Below are positions 16,635-26,986 of a stretch of DNA of 42,685 bases, in pieces. The notes under the pieces were generated by a model. That model saw only the letters and a program-made list of their open reading frames with translations, was not told the origin of the DNA and made no database searches. The stretch's first letter is position 1. Every line of letters starts with the position of its first letter. Source of the DNA: an uncultured Ruminococcus sp. GTDB taxonomy: Bacteria > Bacillota > Clostridia > Oscillospirales > Acutalibacteraceae. Location of the stretch: assembly GCA_902779615.1 (NCBI GenBank), contig CACZCM010000005.1:1-42685 (forward strand), written 5' to 3'. A program made the translations under genes and the position numbers.

Positions 16635-16750
16635 TTCGTAATTTGAAAAATGTAATGTTCGACGCTGCTTCAAAGCGGCAGACTTTACCATCTCCGATAC
16701 AGTGAAAGCACGCTGTAAGCGTACCGGAAGACAGTCCTCTGTGGTTTATA

Positions 16751-16780
16751 TCATCGTATGAAAAACGGTTGATACGATGA
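16751..16780. other. Perfect hairpin in the murG-murA gap
   Basis: TCATCGTAT (16751-16759) pairs with ATACGATGA (16772-16780) around a 12-base loop. No T run follows, so it is not a standard terminator. A possible -10 (TATAAT at 16849-16854) precedes murA but its -35 is poor. Confidence 0.4.
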
Positions 16781-16888
16781 GTATGATACGAAATTTGATT
16801 TACCTAAGTTTTTGGGCGATGTTAGTGTCGTTTTTGCGGCTTCCATCATATAATGTAGTTAGATACTATTATCGGGAGGCGCATATTC

Positions 16889-18142
16889 TTGTCACGGCTA
16901 ATCATTAACGGTCTTAAACGTCTTAACGGTTCCGCTAAAGTTCAAGGATCTAAAAACAGTTCACTGCCGATACTTTCCGCAGCCGTACTTTGCAGCGGTG
17001 AGTCGGTGATCCACAATTGTCCCGATCTGTCTGATGTTCGTGCTGCGATAAATATCCTTCGGTTTGTCGGCTGTAAGGTCGAGTTCTCGGGTGGAACTCT
17101 TGTCTGCGACAGCAGCAACATCAGAAGCTGCCATATACCAGACAGCCTTATGAGAGAGATGAGAAGCTCGATCCTGTTTTTGGGAGCGCTGCTCGCACGT
17201 CTTGGCGAAGCCGAAATGTGTTTGCCGGGCGGCTGCGAGATCGGTCCTCGTCCGATAGATCTGCATCTGAAGGCTCTTGAGGAGTTGGGGGCGGATATAC
17301 GCGACGATCACGGAGTGTTCAGATGTACCGTTCCGAACGGACTGCACGGCGGGAAGATAGCGCTGTCGTTTCCGAGCGTCGGCGCAACCGAGAATGCGAT
17401 GATCTGCGCAAGCCTGGCAGACGGTACAACGATCATATCGAATGCGGCTCGCGAACCCGAGATCACAGATCTCGCCGATTTCCTTAACAGCTGCGGCGCA
17501 AATGTGTACGGCGCAGGCGATGGAACGATCGTTGTTGACGGGGTGAGCCGTCTTCACGGAACATCACACACCATTATTCCCGATAGGATCGCTGCTGCGA
17601 CGTGGCTGTCGTGCGCTGCCGCTACGGCGGGGAGGATCACTCTTCATGATGTTATTCCGTCGCATCTGGCGGCGGTCACTGCGCTGCTTGAGGACTGCGG
17701 GTGCACGGTATATACGGCGGGTACATCTATGACCGTGAATTGTCCGAGAAGGATCAATGCGCCGGGTGTTGTCAGAACAATGCCGTATCCCGGGTTTCCG
17801 ACCGACGCTCAGGCGCCTATTATGAGTATGGCGGCAGTAAGCAGGGGTACATCGCTATTTATAGAGAATATCTTTGAAAACAGATATCATCATGTAAACG
17901 GGCTTCTGAGAATGGGCGCAAACATAAAGGTCGAAGGAAGGGCGGCGGTCGTTCAGGGTGTGCCGCTTTTGCATGGAGCGCAGGTCAGCGCGCTGGATCT
18001 TAGGGGAGCGGCTGCGCTGATAACGGCGGCGCTTGCGGCAGAGGGTACAACGGTCATCAACGGGCTTTTGTATCTTGACAGAGGGTATGAGTCGCCCGAA
18101 GAGGTGCTTTCCAGGCTTGGCGCAGATGTCAAGCGTGTTTGA
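16889..18142 (+). CDS. murA: UDP-N-acetylglucosamine 1-carboxyvinyltransferase MurA
   Basis: MurA transfers enolpyruvate from PEP to UDP-GlcNAc, the first step of peptidoglycan precursor synthesis. The 417-aa protein shows K22-N23 (GSKNSSLPIL), the active-site loop LPGGCEIGPRP with C116 (the residue alkylated by fosfomycin) and R121, and the C-terminal DLRGAAALITAALAAEG. Start is TTG 16889 behind GGGAGG at a normal distance; there is no better ATG. A murA copy between murG and ftsQ is common in Clostridia. Confidence 0.95.
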   Translation: MSRLIINGLKRLNGSAKVQGSKNSSLPILSAAVLCSGESVIHNCPDLSDVRAAINILRFVGCKVEFSGGTLVCDSSNIRSCHIPDSLMREMRSSILFLGALLARLGEAEMCLPGGCEIGPRPIDLHLKALEELGADIRDDHGVFRCTVPNGLHGGKIALSFPSVGATENAMICASLADGTTIISNAAREPEITDLADFLNSCGANVYGAGDGTIVVDGVSRLHGTSHTIIPDRIAAATWLSCAAATAGRITLHDVIPSHLAAVTALLEDCGCTVYTAGTSMTVNCPRRINAPGVVRTMPYPGFPTDAQAPIMSMAAVSRGTSLFIENIFENRYHHVNGLLRMGANIKVEGRAAVVQGVPLLHGAQVSALDLRGAAALITAALAAEGTTVINGLLYLDRGYESPEEVLSRLGADVKRV

Positions 18143-18278
18143 TGATGAGCGGCTGCGTGAATTTGATATGTGATATCCGCAAAAATATGTATTTTATATA
18201 AAGGCAGAGGAGATGTTTTCCGTCTTTTTTAGTCGGCGGGGTTGTCTTACGTTCGGTAGGTATATAGATCCTCTGCTG

Positions 18279-18330
18279 AACGCACAAGCCTATGGCTTGT
18301 TAAAGCTTTTTGTAAGCAGAGCTTTTAATT
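18279..18330 (+). repeat. Short dispersed hairpin repeat, copy 2
   Basis: Almost the same as the copy before mraY: AACGCACAAGCCTATGGC, the hairpin partner GGCTTGT, then AGCAGAGCTTTTAAT. It ends about 22 bp before the ftsQ start codon. Confidence 0.8.
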
Positions 18331-18352
18331 AATAATGGAATGATGTGGAAAA

Positions 18353-19582
18353 ATGAAAGACAAAAAAAGCACATCACAAGAGAATATCGAAAAGAAGCTG
18401 AGAAAGGGCAAGAAGCTGACGGCGCAGGAGCGCAGACAGCTGGAACGCATGCGGCGGGCGAAAAAAAATGAAAACGACCCGCTGGCGGCGTTCGATACCG
18501 ACCCGACCTTCGACTACAGCGACAGCTTCGGGTTTGGCGGAGTGCCGTATGGCGAGGATACTGCGAAGGATCCTGCAGGGACGCAGGAGGAGAAAAAGAA
18601 CAAGAACAAGGCGAAAAAGCCGCAGTATTCGTTTGACGACATGGATTACGAGCTGCCCGAAACGAGGGTCAGCGAGCTGACGCCAAAGCAGCGAAAGATC
18701 CGCCGTTATTTGGGATATGGGGCGGTGTTTGTGATGATAACGGGTATAACGCTGATCCTGTCGCTTACGGTGTTGTTTAAAACAACTGAAATAAGGGTGG
18801 AGACCGAGAATCTGCCGTATTCGAATGAAGAGATCATATTGACAAGCGGATTATCATACAAAGACAATATATTTTTGGCGAAGAGAAAAGCGGCAGAGAA
18901 GAAGCTGCTTGAAACGTACCCCTACGTTGAGGAGGCGGACGTTACTTTTAAGATACCCGGCACACAGATAATCAGGATAACGGCGGCGATACCGTCGTAT
19001 CAAGTTCAGTTTTCGGGCGGGTTTGCGGTGCTCAGCGGGAACGGAAGGATACTGGAAGTTAATCCCGGTCAGAAGGCAGAGGTTCCGCTGCTAAAGGGCT
19101 TTAAGCTCTATCAGACGCAGCCCGGGGAATATATTACATTTGAAAATACTACGACCAAGGCGGTACTCGATGAGGTCGTATTGAATATAAACGAAAATGA
19201 AATGCCTGCGATATATGGGATCGATATATCGAATACGGCGAATATTGAGTTGAATTATGATAACAGGATAACGATAATTCTTGGGCTGCCCGAGGACGTG
19301 GGGTACAAGCTTCGCACAGCGAAAGCGATAATTACGCAGGAGCTTGCTCCGACCGACAAAGGCACACTAGACGTGTCGCTTGCAAACAGCGACCGCCACT
19401 CCTCGTACTTCACGCCGATCTACTCTGATACTGTTTCGTCGCCGAAGCGGGAAGAGCCCGCAGATAATTCGAGCGCAGCAGACCCGCAGGACGAGGTTCG
19501 TGAAGAGGATATCATTGAGGATGACGTGTCTGCGGTCGAATCGAAAGGCGAAACGGAGTATCTCGAGGATATAATAGATTAA
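18353..19582 (+). CDS. ftsQ: FtsQ/DivIB cell division protein with POTRA domain
   Basis: FtsQ/DivIB links the FtsL-FtsB pair to the septal synthesis machinery. The 409-aa protein has a long charged cytoplasmic region (about 1-115), one membrane segment (about 119-142), then a POTRA domain (about 145-215, with VETENLPYSNEEIILTSGL and LLETYPYVEEADVTFKIPG) and the beta domain. A disordered acidic tail rich in Glu and Asp follows (about 355-409). Both the N and C extensions are longer than in Bacillus. It closes the cluster; ftsA and ftsZ do not follow. Confidence 0.88.
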   Translation: MKDKKSTSQENIEKKLRKGKKLTAQERRQLERMRRAKKNENDPLAAFDTDPTFDYSDSFGFGGVPYGEDTAKDPAGTQEEKKNKNKAKKPQYSFDDMDYELPETRVSELTPKQRKIRRYLGYGAVFVMITGITLILSLTVLFKTTEIRVETENLPYSNEEIILTSGLSYKDNIFLAKRKAAEKKLLETYPYVEEADVTFKIPGTQIIRITAAIPSYQVQFSGGFAVLSGNGRILEVNPGQKAEVPLLKGFKLYQTQPGEYITFENTTTKAVLDEVVLNINENEMPAIYGIDISNTANIELNYDNRITIILGLPEDVGYKLRTAKAIITQELAPTDKGTLDVSLANSDRHSSYFTPIYSDTVSSPKREEPADNSSAADPQDEVREEDIIEDDVSAVESKGETEYLEDIID

Positions 19583-19717
19583 TAATGCGGCGGCTAAAAA
19601 CGCGCGCTTAAGTACTCCTTTGTAGGATAAGCTTTTGAACTTCGGACGAAATAGTTACCTATCGAGGTGAGGCGGCACGCCGTATGCCGGAAAGTATGGG
19701 AAGGATAAAATAATTAT

Positions 19718-20977
19718 ATGGAAAACGCAATAATAGGAGCGGCGATACTGGTGATGGTGGTGCTGTCGGCCTTTTTCAGTTCGATGGAAACTGCGACTAA
19801 CTCAACGGGGCGGCCGCGTATTCTCGATATGAACGAGAAGGGCGTTAAGGGCAGCGCAAATGCGCTGAAAATGCTCGATGAATACGATAAGACTATTACC
19901 ACGCTGCTTATCGGGAATAATATTGTGAATATCGGAGCGTCGTCGCTCGCCACCGTACTTTGCACACGGCTTGTCGGAGATTACGGAGCGGCGCTTTCAA
20001 CAGGAATTCTGACGCTGATAATTCTTACTTTCGGCGAGGTGATCCCGAAGTGTTACGCAAAGGAGAACGGCGACAAGATGATGGTGCGTTTTTCGGGCGC
20101 TGTTTATGTTTTGATGGTGGTGCTGACTCCGCTGTCGTTCGTGTTTATAAAGCTGAATGCGTTTGCGCTGAAGCTCTCGGGCGGCGATAAGACATCTCCG
20201 AGCGTTACGGAGGACGAGCTTAAATACATAATCGAGTCGATCGAGGAAGAGGGCGTGCTTGAGGAAGCAGAAAGCGAGATGGTTCAGTCTGCGCTGGAGT
20301 TTGACGAGCGAACGGTGCTTGAGATCCTGACGCCGAGAGTCGACGTTGTTGCGATCGCGCTTGACGACAGTCCCGAGGAGATCAAGGCAACTGTTGAGCG
20401 TGAGAGGTATTCGAGGATCCCAGTTTACAAGGACAGTATCGACAATATTGTCGGAATACTATATACAAGGGATTATCTTGAGGAGCTCGCAGACGGCAGG
20501 AAGCCTGATGTTGAGAGGCTTATGCAGAAACCATTTTTCGTATACAAAACGAGAAAGCTCTCCGCGCTGCTTGCGGATTTTAAGCGGGGACATACGCATA
20601 TTGGTATTGTTGCCGATGAATATGGCGGTATGGTCGGTATCGTGACGATGGAGGATCTGCTTGAGGAATTGGTTGGCGAGATCTGGGACGAGGACGAGGA
20701 GGAGCAGCTTCAGTGCCGCAAGATCGGCGATAAGTGCTATGAGGTAAGCGGTGATATGCCGCTTGAAGACCTGCTGGAGCTTTTCGGTATTCCGGAGAAG
20801 GAAGTCGAAACCACGAGTCACTCGGTAGGCGGCTGGGTCGTGGAGTCGCTGGACAGCATTCCCGAGAAGGGTGCTGTGCTTGAGAAAAATGGGCTGAATA
20901 TCAGGGTCCTTGCGATCTCGGAGCAGCGGATAAAGAAGCTGATGGTCAAGAGGAAGGCTGCTGTTAAGCAGGAATGA
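19718..20977 (+). CDS. CNNM/CorC (hemolysin C-like) transporter-associated protein with CBS domains
   Basis: A 419-aa membrane protein. Residues 1-175 form the DUF21/CNNM membrane domain (three to four hydrophobic segments; SAFFSSMETATNS, LLIGNNIVNI). A CBS pair follows (about 195-320; EILTPRVDVVAI and HIGIVADEYGGMVGIVTMEDLLEELVG, quoted in parts), then a CorC_HlyC domain (about 335-410; GGWVVESL). The family is linked to Mg2+/Co2+ efflux or Na+/Mg2+ exchange; older annotations call it hemolysin, which the sequence does not support. A remnant resembling the tandem-repeat core (CGAGGTGAGGCGGC...GCCGGAA, 19661-19695) lies just upstream. Confidence 0.9.
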   Translation: MENAIIGAAILVMVVLSAFFSSMETATNSTGRPRILDMNEKGVKGSANALKMLDEYDKTITTLLIGNNIVNIGASSLATVLCTRLVGDYGAALSTGILTLIILTFGEVIPKCYAKENGDKMMVRFSGAVYVLMVVLTPLSFVFIKLNAFALKLSGGDKTSPSVTEDELKYIIESIEEEGVLEEAESEMVQSALEFDERTVLEILTPRVDVVAIALDDSPEEIKATVERERYSRIPVYKDSIDNIVGILYTRDYLEELADGRKPDVERLMQKPFFVYKTRKLSALLADFKRGHTHIGIVADEYGGMVGIVTMEDLLEELVGEIWDEDEEEQLQCRKIGDKCYEVSGDMPLEDLLELFGIPEKEVETTSHSVGGWVVESLDSIPEKGAVLEKNGLNIRVLAISEQRIKKLMVKRKAAVKQE

Positions 20978-20986
20978 TCGCTGTTT

Positions 20987-21018
20987 CAAAGCTCTGCGTT
21001 TAACAAGCATATGGCTGC
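20987..21018 (-). repeat. Short dispersed hairpin repeat, copy 3 (reverse orientation)
   Basis: Read on the - strand it contains AAGCATA..CTTGTTAAA then GCAGAGCTTTG, matching the copies before mraY and ftsQ. Confidence 0.6.
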
Positions 21019-21083
21019 GATCTGCGGTTATAAAAATTCGGAAAACTTGGAAGTGTTAGATTCGAGCTGCTTGAGATCTGTAT

Positions 21084-21107
21084 AAGCGGCTCTATCTGCG
21101 CTTTTTT
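21084..21107 (+). terminator. Possible terminator after the CNNM gene
   Basis: AAGCG (21084-21088) pairs with CGCTT (21099-21103) and is followed by more T. The stem is short (five pairs), so the call is tentative. Confidence 0.45.
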
Positions 21108-21193
21108 AGGTCGGACAAAGAAAACACTTGAGGCGTCCGATTTTGTTATGCAATAAATCAACATATTTAAATAATTAATGAGGTGTTGACATT

Positions 21194-22087
21194 ATGATCA
21201 GAGCAGCGGCAGCGGCGGCGATAATATTATTGACGTCGATTTCGGGAATAGCTGCACAAAGTGAAGCGCTGATGGCGGAGTATGAGTCGGAAATAATTAC
21301 TCTGAGCAGCCAATTTGAGTATTCGGTGCAGCCGGAAATGACAGTAAGGATCGTAGGATTCGGAGGAAGCGGCGAGGTTGGCGTTCCCGATAAGATCGGA
21401 GGCTATTCTGTAACCGGGGTCGGCACAGAAGCTTTTATGAATAGCGGAGTTACGAAGGTCACTCTTCCCGAAGGAGTAGTATTTGTGGGTAGTTCGGCGT
21501 TTCAAGGCTGCGGTGAGCTTGAAGCGGTGAAGCTGCCCGAATCGCTGAAGGAGATCGGCACATGCTGCTTTTGCGGGTGTATGAAATTAAAGCAGATAGT
21601 GATACCGAAGAATGTGACATATATCGGCGATGGCGCTTTCGGGCGAAACGACGATGAAACCGGCGAGCTTTGCAGCCGCAGCGATATTGTTCTTTTCGGT
21701 GAGGAAGGTTCCTATGCGCAGGAATATGCTATGCAGAACAACATACAATTTTTTATTGGAACACCCGATAATTACCGTATTCCGAATGAGTTCGGGAGTG
21801 ACACCGACAGTGATGGCGGAACGCCCCAAATAACTATCACGCCGACAAAACTCGACTCCGCTGCGAGAATGGCATATATTGGCGACGTTGACGGCGACAC
21901 GTTCATCACATCGGCGGATGCTCTGGCGGTTCTGAGGATCAGCGCAGGTATCGGCAATGCGACGGCAGAGGAGAAGACGGTTTGCGACATTAACGGCGAC
22001 GGATTTATCACGGCGGGCGACGCACTCGACATTTTGCGGTCGAGCGCAGGGCTTAGCGCCTCGGAGCGTATAGGAAGCAGGATATGA
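21194..22087 (+). CDS. Secreted BspA-type leucine-rich-repeat protein with C-terminal dockerin-like domain
   Basis: The 297-aa protein starts with a signal peptide (about 1-21, hydrophobic, AAQ end). Residues about 60-165 contain LRR_5 (BspA/TpLRR) repeats of the form VGTEAF...GVTKVTLPEGVVFVG..AFQGC. After a short Asp/Gly-rich linker, residues 228-287 hold two 12-residue calcium-binding loops, DVDGDTFITSAD (231-242) and DINGDGFITAGD (265-276), each followed by a LAVLR or LDILR helix. That duplicated pattern is the type I dockerin layout. The protein is therefore likely exported and anchored through a cohesin, as in ruminococcal cellulosome or amylosome systems. No cohesin or scaffoldin is in the window. 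Start ATG 21194 is behind GAGGTG. Confidence 0.88.
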   Translation: MIRAAAAAAIILLTSISGIAAQSEALMAEYESEIITLSSQFEYSVQPEMTVRIVGFGGSGEVGVPDKIGGYSVTGVGTEAFMNSGVTKVTLPEGVVFVGSSAFQGCGELEAVKLPESLKEIGTCCFCGCMKLKQIVIPKNVTYIGDGAFGRNDDETGELCSRSDIVLFGEEGSYAQEYAMQNNIQFFIGTPDNYRIPNEFGSDTDSDGGTPQITITPTKLDSAARMAYIGDVDGDTFITSADALAVLRISAGIGNATAEEKTVCDINGDGFITAGDALDILRSSAGLSASERIGSRI

Positions 22088-22145
22088 TGCGGAGTAAACA
22101 TAGTGCACGGACATGCCTTAAGATTGGTTCAAGTTTTTGTGCTTT

Positions 22146-22183
22146 AAAAATGCACACAGCCTTAAGACTGTGTGCATTTTTTT
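22146..22183. terminator. Strong bidirectional terminator between the dockerin and MutS-like genes
   Basis: A 14-bp perfect stem (AAAAATGCACACAG with CTGTGTGCATTTTT) with an 8-base loop and a T run. It can serve both converging genes. Confidence 0.92.
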
Positions 22184-22228
22184 CGGCTTTTACGCCAAAG
22201 AAGGGAGCATATTGGTGTTGTATCGAGT

Positions 22229-23932
22229 TCACTGCGCCTGACGATCGTTCAGAGATTCTTTGATCTGTTCGAATGTTACGCCGTACTTGACAGCGATATC
22301 ACGTGCGTAGCTTACGCCCTGCGGGGGAGCTATCGATACCTTGAATGAACGTTTTCCGTGGTCAACTCCTGTTACTAAGCTTTCGACACGGCTGGTTCCC
22401 TCGGTGCCGCTGTTGAGCTGGTCGAGATCGTGGGCAAGCTCGTGCATATGTGTGTTGAAAATGGTGCGTGTTCCGATATATTTCATCGCTTTTACAACAT
22501 CTTTAGCTATGTACAGACCTTCGGATACGTTAGTTGTTGCTAAGCTTTCGTTGAAGAGAAGCAGGCTTTTGTCGGTCGCAATTTGAAATATCTCGGCAAT
22601 TCTCTTTGATTCCTCGCCAAGACGTCCGAGATCGACAGTGTCATTTTCGTCTGCGGGGAAATGTGTGTAAATGTTGTCGCACGGGCTGAATTTGAACGAC
22701 TTTGCCGGAACGTAGATCCCGTTCTGAGCCAACAGAAAAGCAAGTCCCACTGCCTGTGTGAAGGTAGTTTTTCCGCCTCGGTTCGGTCCGGTCATGATAT
22801 AGATGCGGGCATTGTCGGAGAACTCAAAGTCATTGCCGATGATTTCGGTTTTTTCACCGCCCAGGGATTTTAACGCAAGCTTGATGTTGTAGATGTCTTT
22901 GGCGTAGAGCGATCGTTCGCCGAGAGGCAGTACCTCAGGCTTACACAAAACTGTGCCGTCAGCGGTCAGCTTGTCGATCAGAGTGGCCCAGCGAATGTAG
23001 AAAACGATCTCGGGCACGAGCGAAACAAGCTTGAAGCCGCTAATGCTGATGTATTTGTGAAGTGTTGATTGTATTGATTTGACTATTTTTTTCACAATTG
23101 CAGTTACTGATTTTGTTAAGCTCTGCGACAAAGGATCGCCGCCTGTCGCTGTGTCGGAGGTCATTGACGGTGAATCGATCTGAGGGGTACGAGTCGATGT
23201 GGGTATGCCAAATTTCTGTGTGCCGGGGCTGTATTGGTGGAACGATCGCATGCTTGCGAGGCCTTTGTCGCTGTTCAGCTCATTGCCATCTTTGGAAATA
23301 TGACGCATGAAATTGCCCAAAATTCCGTTGCCGGTAATATAAAAATCGTTAAGTGAAATGATACCCGCATTGGCAGGTCGGAGCAGATCGTCCATATTTA
23401 CGCCGATCGTGATGCTCTTTATTTTTCGGGCAAGAGAGAGTGCTTGCTCGATATCTTTTTTGATTTCCGGAAAGCCGGTGTTGTCGTGGATATCCGAAAC
23501 GATTTTCTTCAGCTCGAGCAGACCCTCCGAGGAAATGTCGAAGTGTTCGAGAGAACGTTTGATATCGGTGATGCAGTCAACGTATCCGTCAATTTCACGA
23601 AGACGGTTGATAAGCGACCAAAGGTCTGATGCGTCCGAGTCCTTCTTGAATTTTTCAAGCTCTCGAAGATCGCTCAGCTTCGCAAGAAGCTGTTCCAGAT
23701 CAACTCTAAGCTGAGGATTTTTGTAAAGATCGTTGAAAATGTCACTGCGGTATTGTATTACCCGTTCATCGGACGTGATATTTGTCATGAGGTTTTTGAT
23801 GCTGCCTCGTTCAAAGGCATTATCTGTCAGGGATTCGCAAAGATAGTCGATAGACAGGTCGTTGATGGCCTGAGGTGTGAGAGTTTTATATTGTTCTGCC
23901 GAATTGGCCGGGTGGAGCAAGCTGAAATCCAT
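22229..23932 (-). CDS. MutS-like ATPase lacking the mismatch-recognition domain
   Basis: The 567-aa protein has a helical lever/core region (about 1-350) and a C-terminal MutS-type ABC ATPase domain (about 370-560). The Walker A motif is GPNRGGKTT (382-390), close to the MutS form GPNMGGKS. The Walker B region is LLLFNESLATT (457-467), where the usual D-E pair is N-E. The switch histidines THMHEL are at 494-499. There is no N-terminal mismatch-binding domain I and no C-terminal Smr nuclease, so it is neither MutS1 nor MutS2. It belongs to the uncharacterised MutS-related group common in Firmicutes. Start ATG 23932 is behind GAGGTGAT; an upstream in-frame start at 23962 lacks a site. Confidence 0.88.
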   Translation of the reverse strand: MDFSLLHPANSAEQYKTLTPQAINDLSIDYLCESLTDNAFERGSIKNLMTNITSDERVIQYRSDIFNDLYKNPQLRVDLEQLLAKLSDLRELEKFKKDSDASDLWSLINRLREIDGYVDCITDIKRSLEHFDISSEGLLELKKIVSDIHDNTGFPEIKKDIEQALSLARKIKSITIGVNMDDLLRPANAGIISLNDFYITGNGILGNFMRHISKDGNELNSDKGLASMRSFHQYSPGTQKFGIPTSTRTPQIDSPSMTSDTATGGDPLSQSLTKSVTAIVKKIVKSIQSTLHKYISISGFKLVSLVPEIVFYIRWATLIDKLTADGTVLCKPEVLPLGERSLYAKDIYNIKLALKSLGGEKTEIIGNDFEFSDNARIYIMTGPNRGGKTTFTQAVGLAFLLAQNGIYVPAKSFKFSPCDNIYTHFPADENDTVDLGRLGEESKRIAEIFQIATDKSLLLFNESLATTNVSEGLYIAKDVVKAMKYIGTRTIFNTHMHELAHDLDQLNSGTEGTSRVESLVTGVDHGKRSFKVSIAPPQGVSYARDIAVKYGVTFEQIKESLNDRQAQ

Positions 23933-24301
23933 ATTTATCACCTCGTTGAGAGAATCGGACAAACCGTATTTCCTTTATTAAAAAACATTATAAACGAAAA
24001 ATAGAAAAAAAGCAATAAATTTATTGTATAAATATTCAACCAATATGCATACGTGTAAACGAAATGTTTAATTTGAGCGTTTTTTCGCAGCTCCTATAAT
24101 ATTATGGCGCAGTTTGCAGAGAGAGATAGTGACTGAATCACATGAAGCAGCTGCAGCGATTGTTTTTGCGGTGGGGAAGATCGCAGCAGAGGGTCGGATT
24201 TCGCTGAGTGTGTATGACGCATAAATGTTCAGCATATAATGTATTACGCATTATGCGCTTTGAATTACAAATTGACCAAGACAAACACGAATATGACCGT
24301 A

Positions 24302-24336
24302 CTAGCCTAGTGCTTGTTGAAAGCAGAGCTTTTAAT
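24302..24336 (+). repeat. Short dispersed hairpin repeat, copy 4
   Basis: CTAGCCTAGTGCTTGTTGAA followed by AGCAGAGCTTTTAAT, a variant in which the first hairpin has diverged but the GTTGAAAGCAGAGCTTTTAA block is intact. Confidence 0.65.
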
Positions 24337-24416
24337 CGGGCGTGAGAGGATATGTACCAAATCGATCGATGTTCGCAGTGGGCAGTCAGCTGTCATCAAT
24401 TTCATTAACTAAACAC

Positions 24417-24616
24417 TTTAGCGTCGCCTTGGGGCGGCAAGGATACTTTATTCTTGCCGTTAGTTAGGGTCAGTTTCTGCCAAAATGACCCTCTTTCGAA
24501 AAGGTCAGACGTATGCCTTCGGCACCCTTGCAACCTGCCCGCTTTTTGAAAAAAGCGGGGTAAAAACTTTGTGCTGTTGCTCTATCGAACATTAAGTTAA
24601 TGACGTTGAGCTGTAA
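24417..24616 (+). repeat. Chained-hairpin dispersed repeat, copy A
   Basis: Landmarks in order: GTCGCCTTGGGGCGGC, AAGGATA...TTCTTGCCG, the hairpin GGGTCAGTTT/AAAATGACCC (24467-24491), GTATGCCTTCGGC, then CCCGCTTTTTGA-AAAAAGCGGGG, AAAAACTT and CTCTATCGAACATTAAGTTA. The same order with different stem sequences is found at 42341-42541. Confidence 0.8.
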
Positions 24617-24662
24617 TGGTCGACTGTTGTTTGTAAAAAAATTGTTAACGCCAAAATAAGGG

Positions 24663-24691
24663 TTGATTTTTTCAAGGAAATGGTATAGAAT
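24663..24691 (+). promoter_or_regulatory. groE promoter
   Basis: TTGATT (24663-24668) and TAGAAT (24686-24691) with a 17-bp spacer, immediately followed by the CIRCE operator. Confidence 0.7.
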
Positions 24692-24695
24692 ATAT

Positions 24696-24722
24696 TTAGC
24701 ACTCAAGGAGAATGAGTGCTAA
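24696..24722 (+). promoter_or_regulatory. CIRCE operator (HrcA binding site)
   Basis: TTAGCACTC (24696-24704), 9-base spacer, GAGTGCTAA (24714-24722): an exact match to the CIRCE consensus. HrcA bound here represses groESL; heat stress relieves repression. It covers the transcription start and lies 38 bp before the groES start codon. Confidence 0.97.
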
Positions 24723-24760
24723 CAAAAAAAGGTGTATTAATTCTAAGGAGGAATATTATT

Positions 24761-25045
24761 ATGACGATCAAACCACTTTCCGACAGAGTTGTTCTTAAAG
24801 CGGAGAAGGCAGAAGAGAGGACTGCAAGCGGCATTGTTCTTGCGGCTGCTGCTCAGGAGAAGCCCCAGATCGCAGAGGTCATTGAGGTTGGCCCGGGCGG
24901 GGTAGTTGACGGAAATGAGGTCGTAATGACCGTAAAGGTTGGCGATAAGGTCATAACAAACAGCTATGCGGGCACAAAAGTTAAGCTTGACGGCGAAGAG
25001 TATACAATCGTTCGTCAGTCCGATATACTTGCAATAGTAGAATGA
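24761..25045 (+). CDS. groES: Co-chaperonin GroES
   Basis: A 94-aa Hsp10 subunit that caps GroEL. The sequence begins MTIKPLSDRVVLKAEKAEER and contains the mobile loop EERTASGIVLAAAAQEKPQ (about 18-36) and the VGPGGVVDGNE segment. The frame is open from 24716, overlapping the CIRCE element, but ATG 24761 behind AAGGAGG is the true start. groEL follows 21 bp downstream. Confidence 0.97.
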   Translation: MTIKPLSDRVVLKAEKAEERTASGIVLAAAAQEKPQIAEVIEVGPGGVVDGNEVVMTVKVGDKVITNSYAGTKVKLDGEEYTIVRQSDILAIVE

Positions 25046-25060
25046 TCCGAATGGAGGTAA

Positions 25061-26692
<1,632 letters not shown>

Positions 26693-26764
26693 GCAGGCCC
26701 AAGTTCCGGCGAACTTTATAGAACGGCGAATTCGCTCCCGTATATGAGTTTTAACGGGCTGTCG

Positions 26765-26890
26765 GTCCATTGTCGTTAACTTAAGCATGATACAAAGTTT
26801 CACCCCGCTTTTTTTAAGGAAGCGGGGTGAATTTTTAAAGTAAGTACGGTGGGATGTTTCTGAAAGAGGGTTATTTTGTCGGAAATGCCC
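26765..26890 (-). repeat. Chained-hairpin dispersed repeat, copy C (reverse), includes the groEL terminator
   Basis: Read on the - strand it repeats landmarks of copy A: the complements of CTTTCAGAAACATCC then ...AGCGGGGT, AAACTTTGT, TTAAGTTAA. GAAAGAGGGTTATTTTG (26862-26878) is the reverse complement of CAAAATGACCCTCTTTC in copy A with one change. The host has used the hairpin as the operon terminator. Confidence 0.65.
26799..26836. terminator. Terminator after groEL
   Basis: Perfect 12-bp stem TTCACCCCGCTT / AAGCGGGGTGAA with a T run after it on the + strand. Confidence 0.9.
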
Positions 26891-26986
26891 ATAAGCTGTG
26901 GTTTGTCTGAGTTTACATTGCTGCACAAGGCTTGGAGCTTTGAAAAGACTGCGGTATCAGGAATAAAAAAATTTTAATATGTTTTC

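Larger units (their letters stand above)
23933..24662. other. Long intergenic region upstream of groES, mostly repeats
   Basis: No gene is seen between the MutS-like start and the groE promoter. It holds a copy of the short dispersed hairpin family (24302-24336) and the best inner copy of the chained-hairpin family (24417-24616). The part nearest the MutS-like gene (about 23940-24100) is AT-rich and probably contains that gene's promoter, which I cannot place firmly. Confidence 0.6.

Noticed and set aside
15699-16691. 330-codon minus-strand open frame opposite murG
   Set aside because: murG on the other strand has all family motifs; this is an antisense shadow.
19718-20977. Hemolysin function for the CBS-domain membrane protein
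   Set aside because: The domain order is that of CNNM/CorC ion transport proteins; the hemolysin name is a legacy label without support in the sequence.
24470-24706. Open frames within the chained-hairpin repeats (also 42369-42635 and 6994-7248)
   Set aside because: They are read through hairpin stems; the same repeat is read in different frames in different copies.
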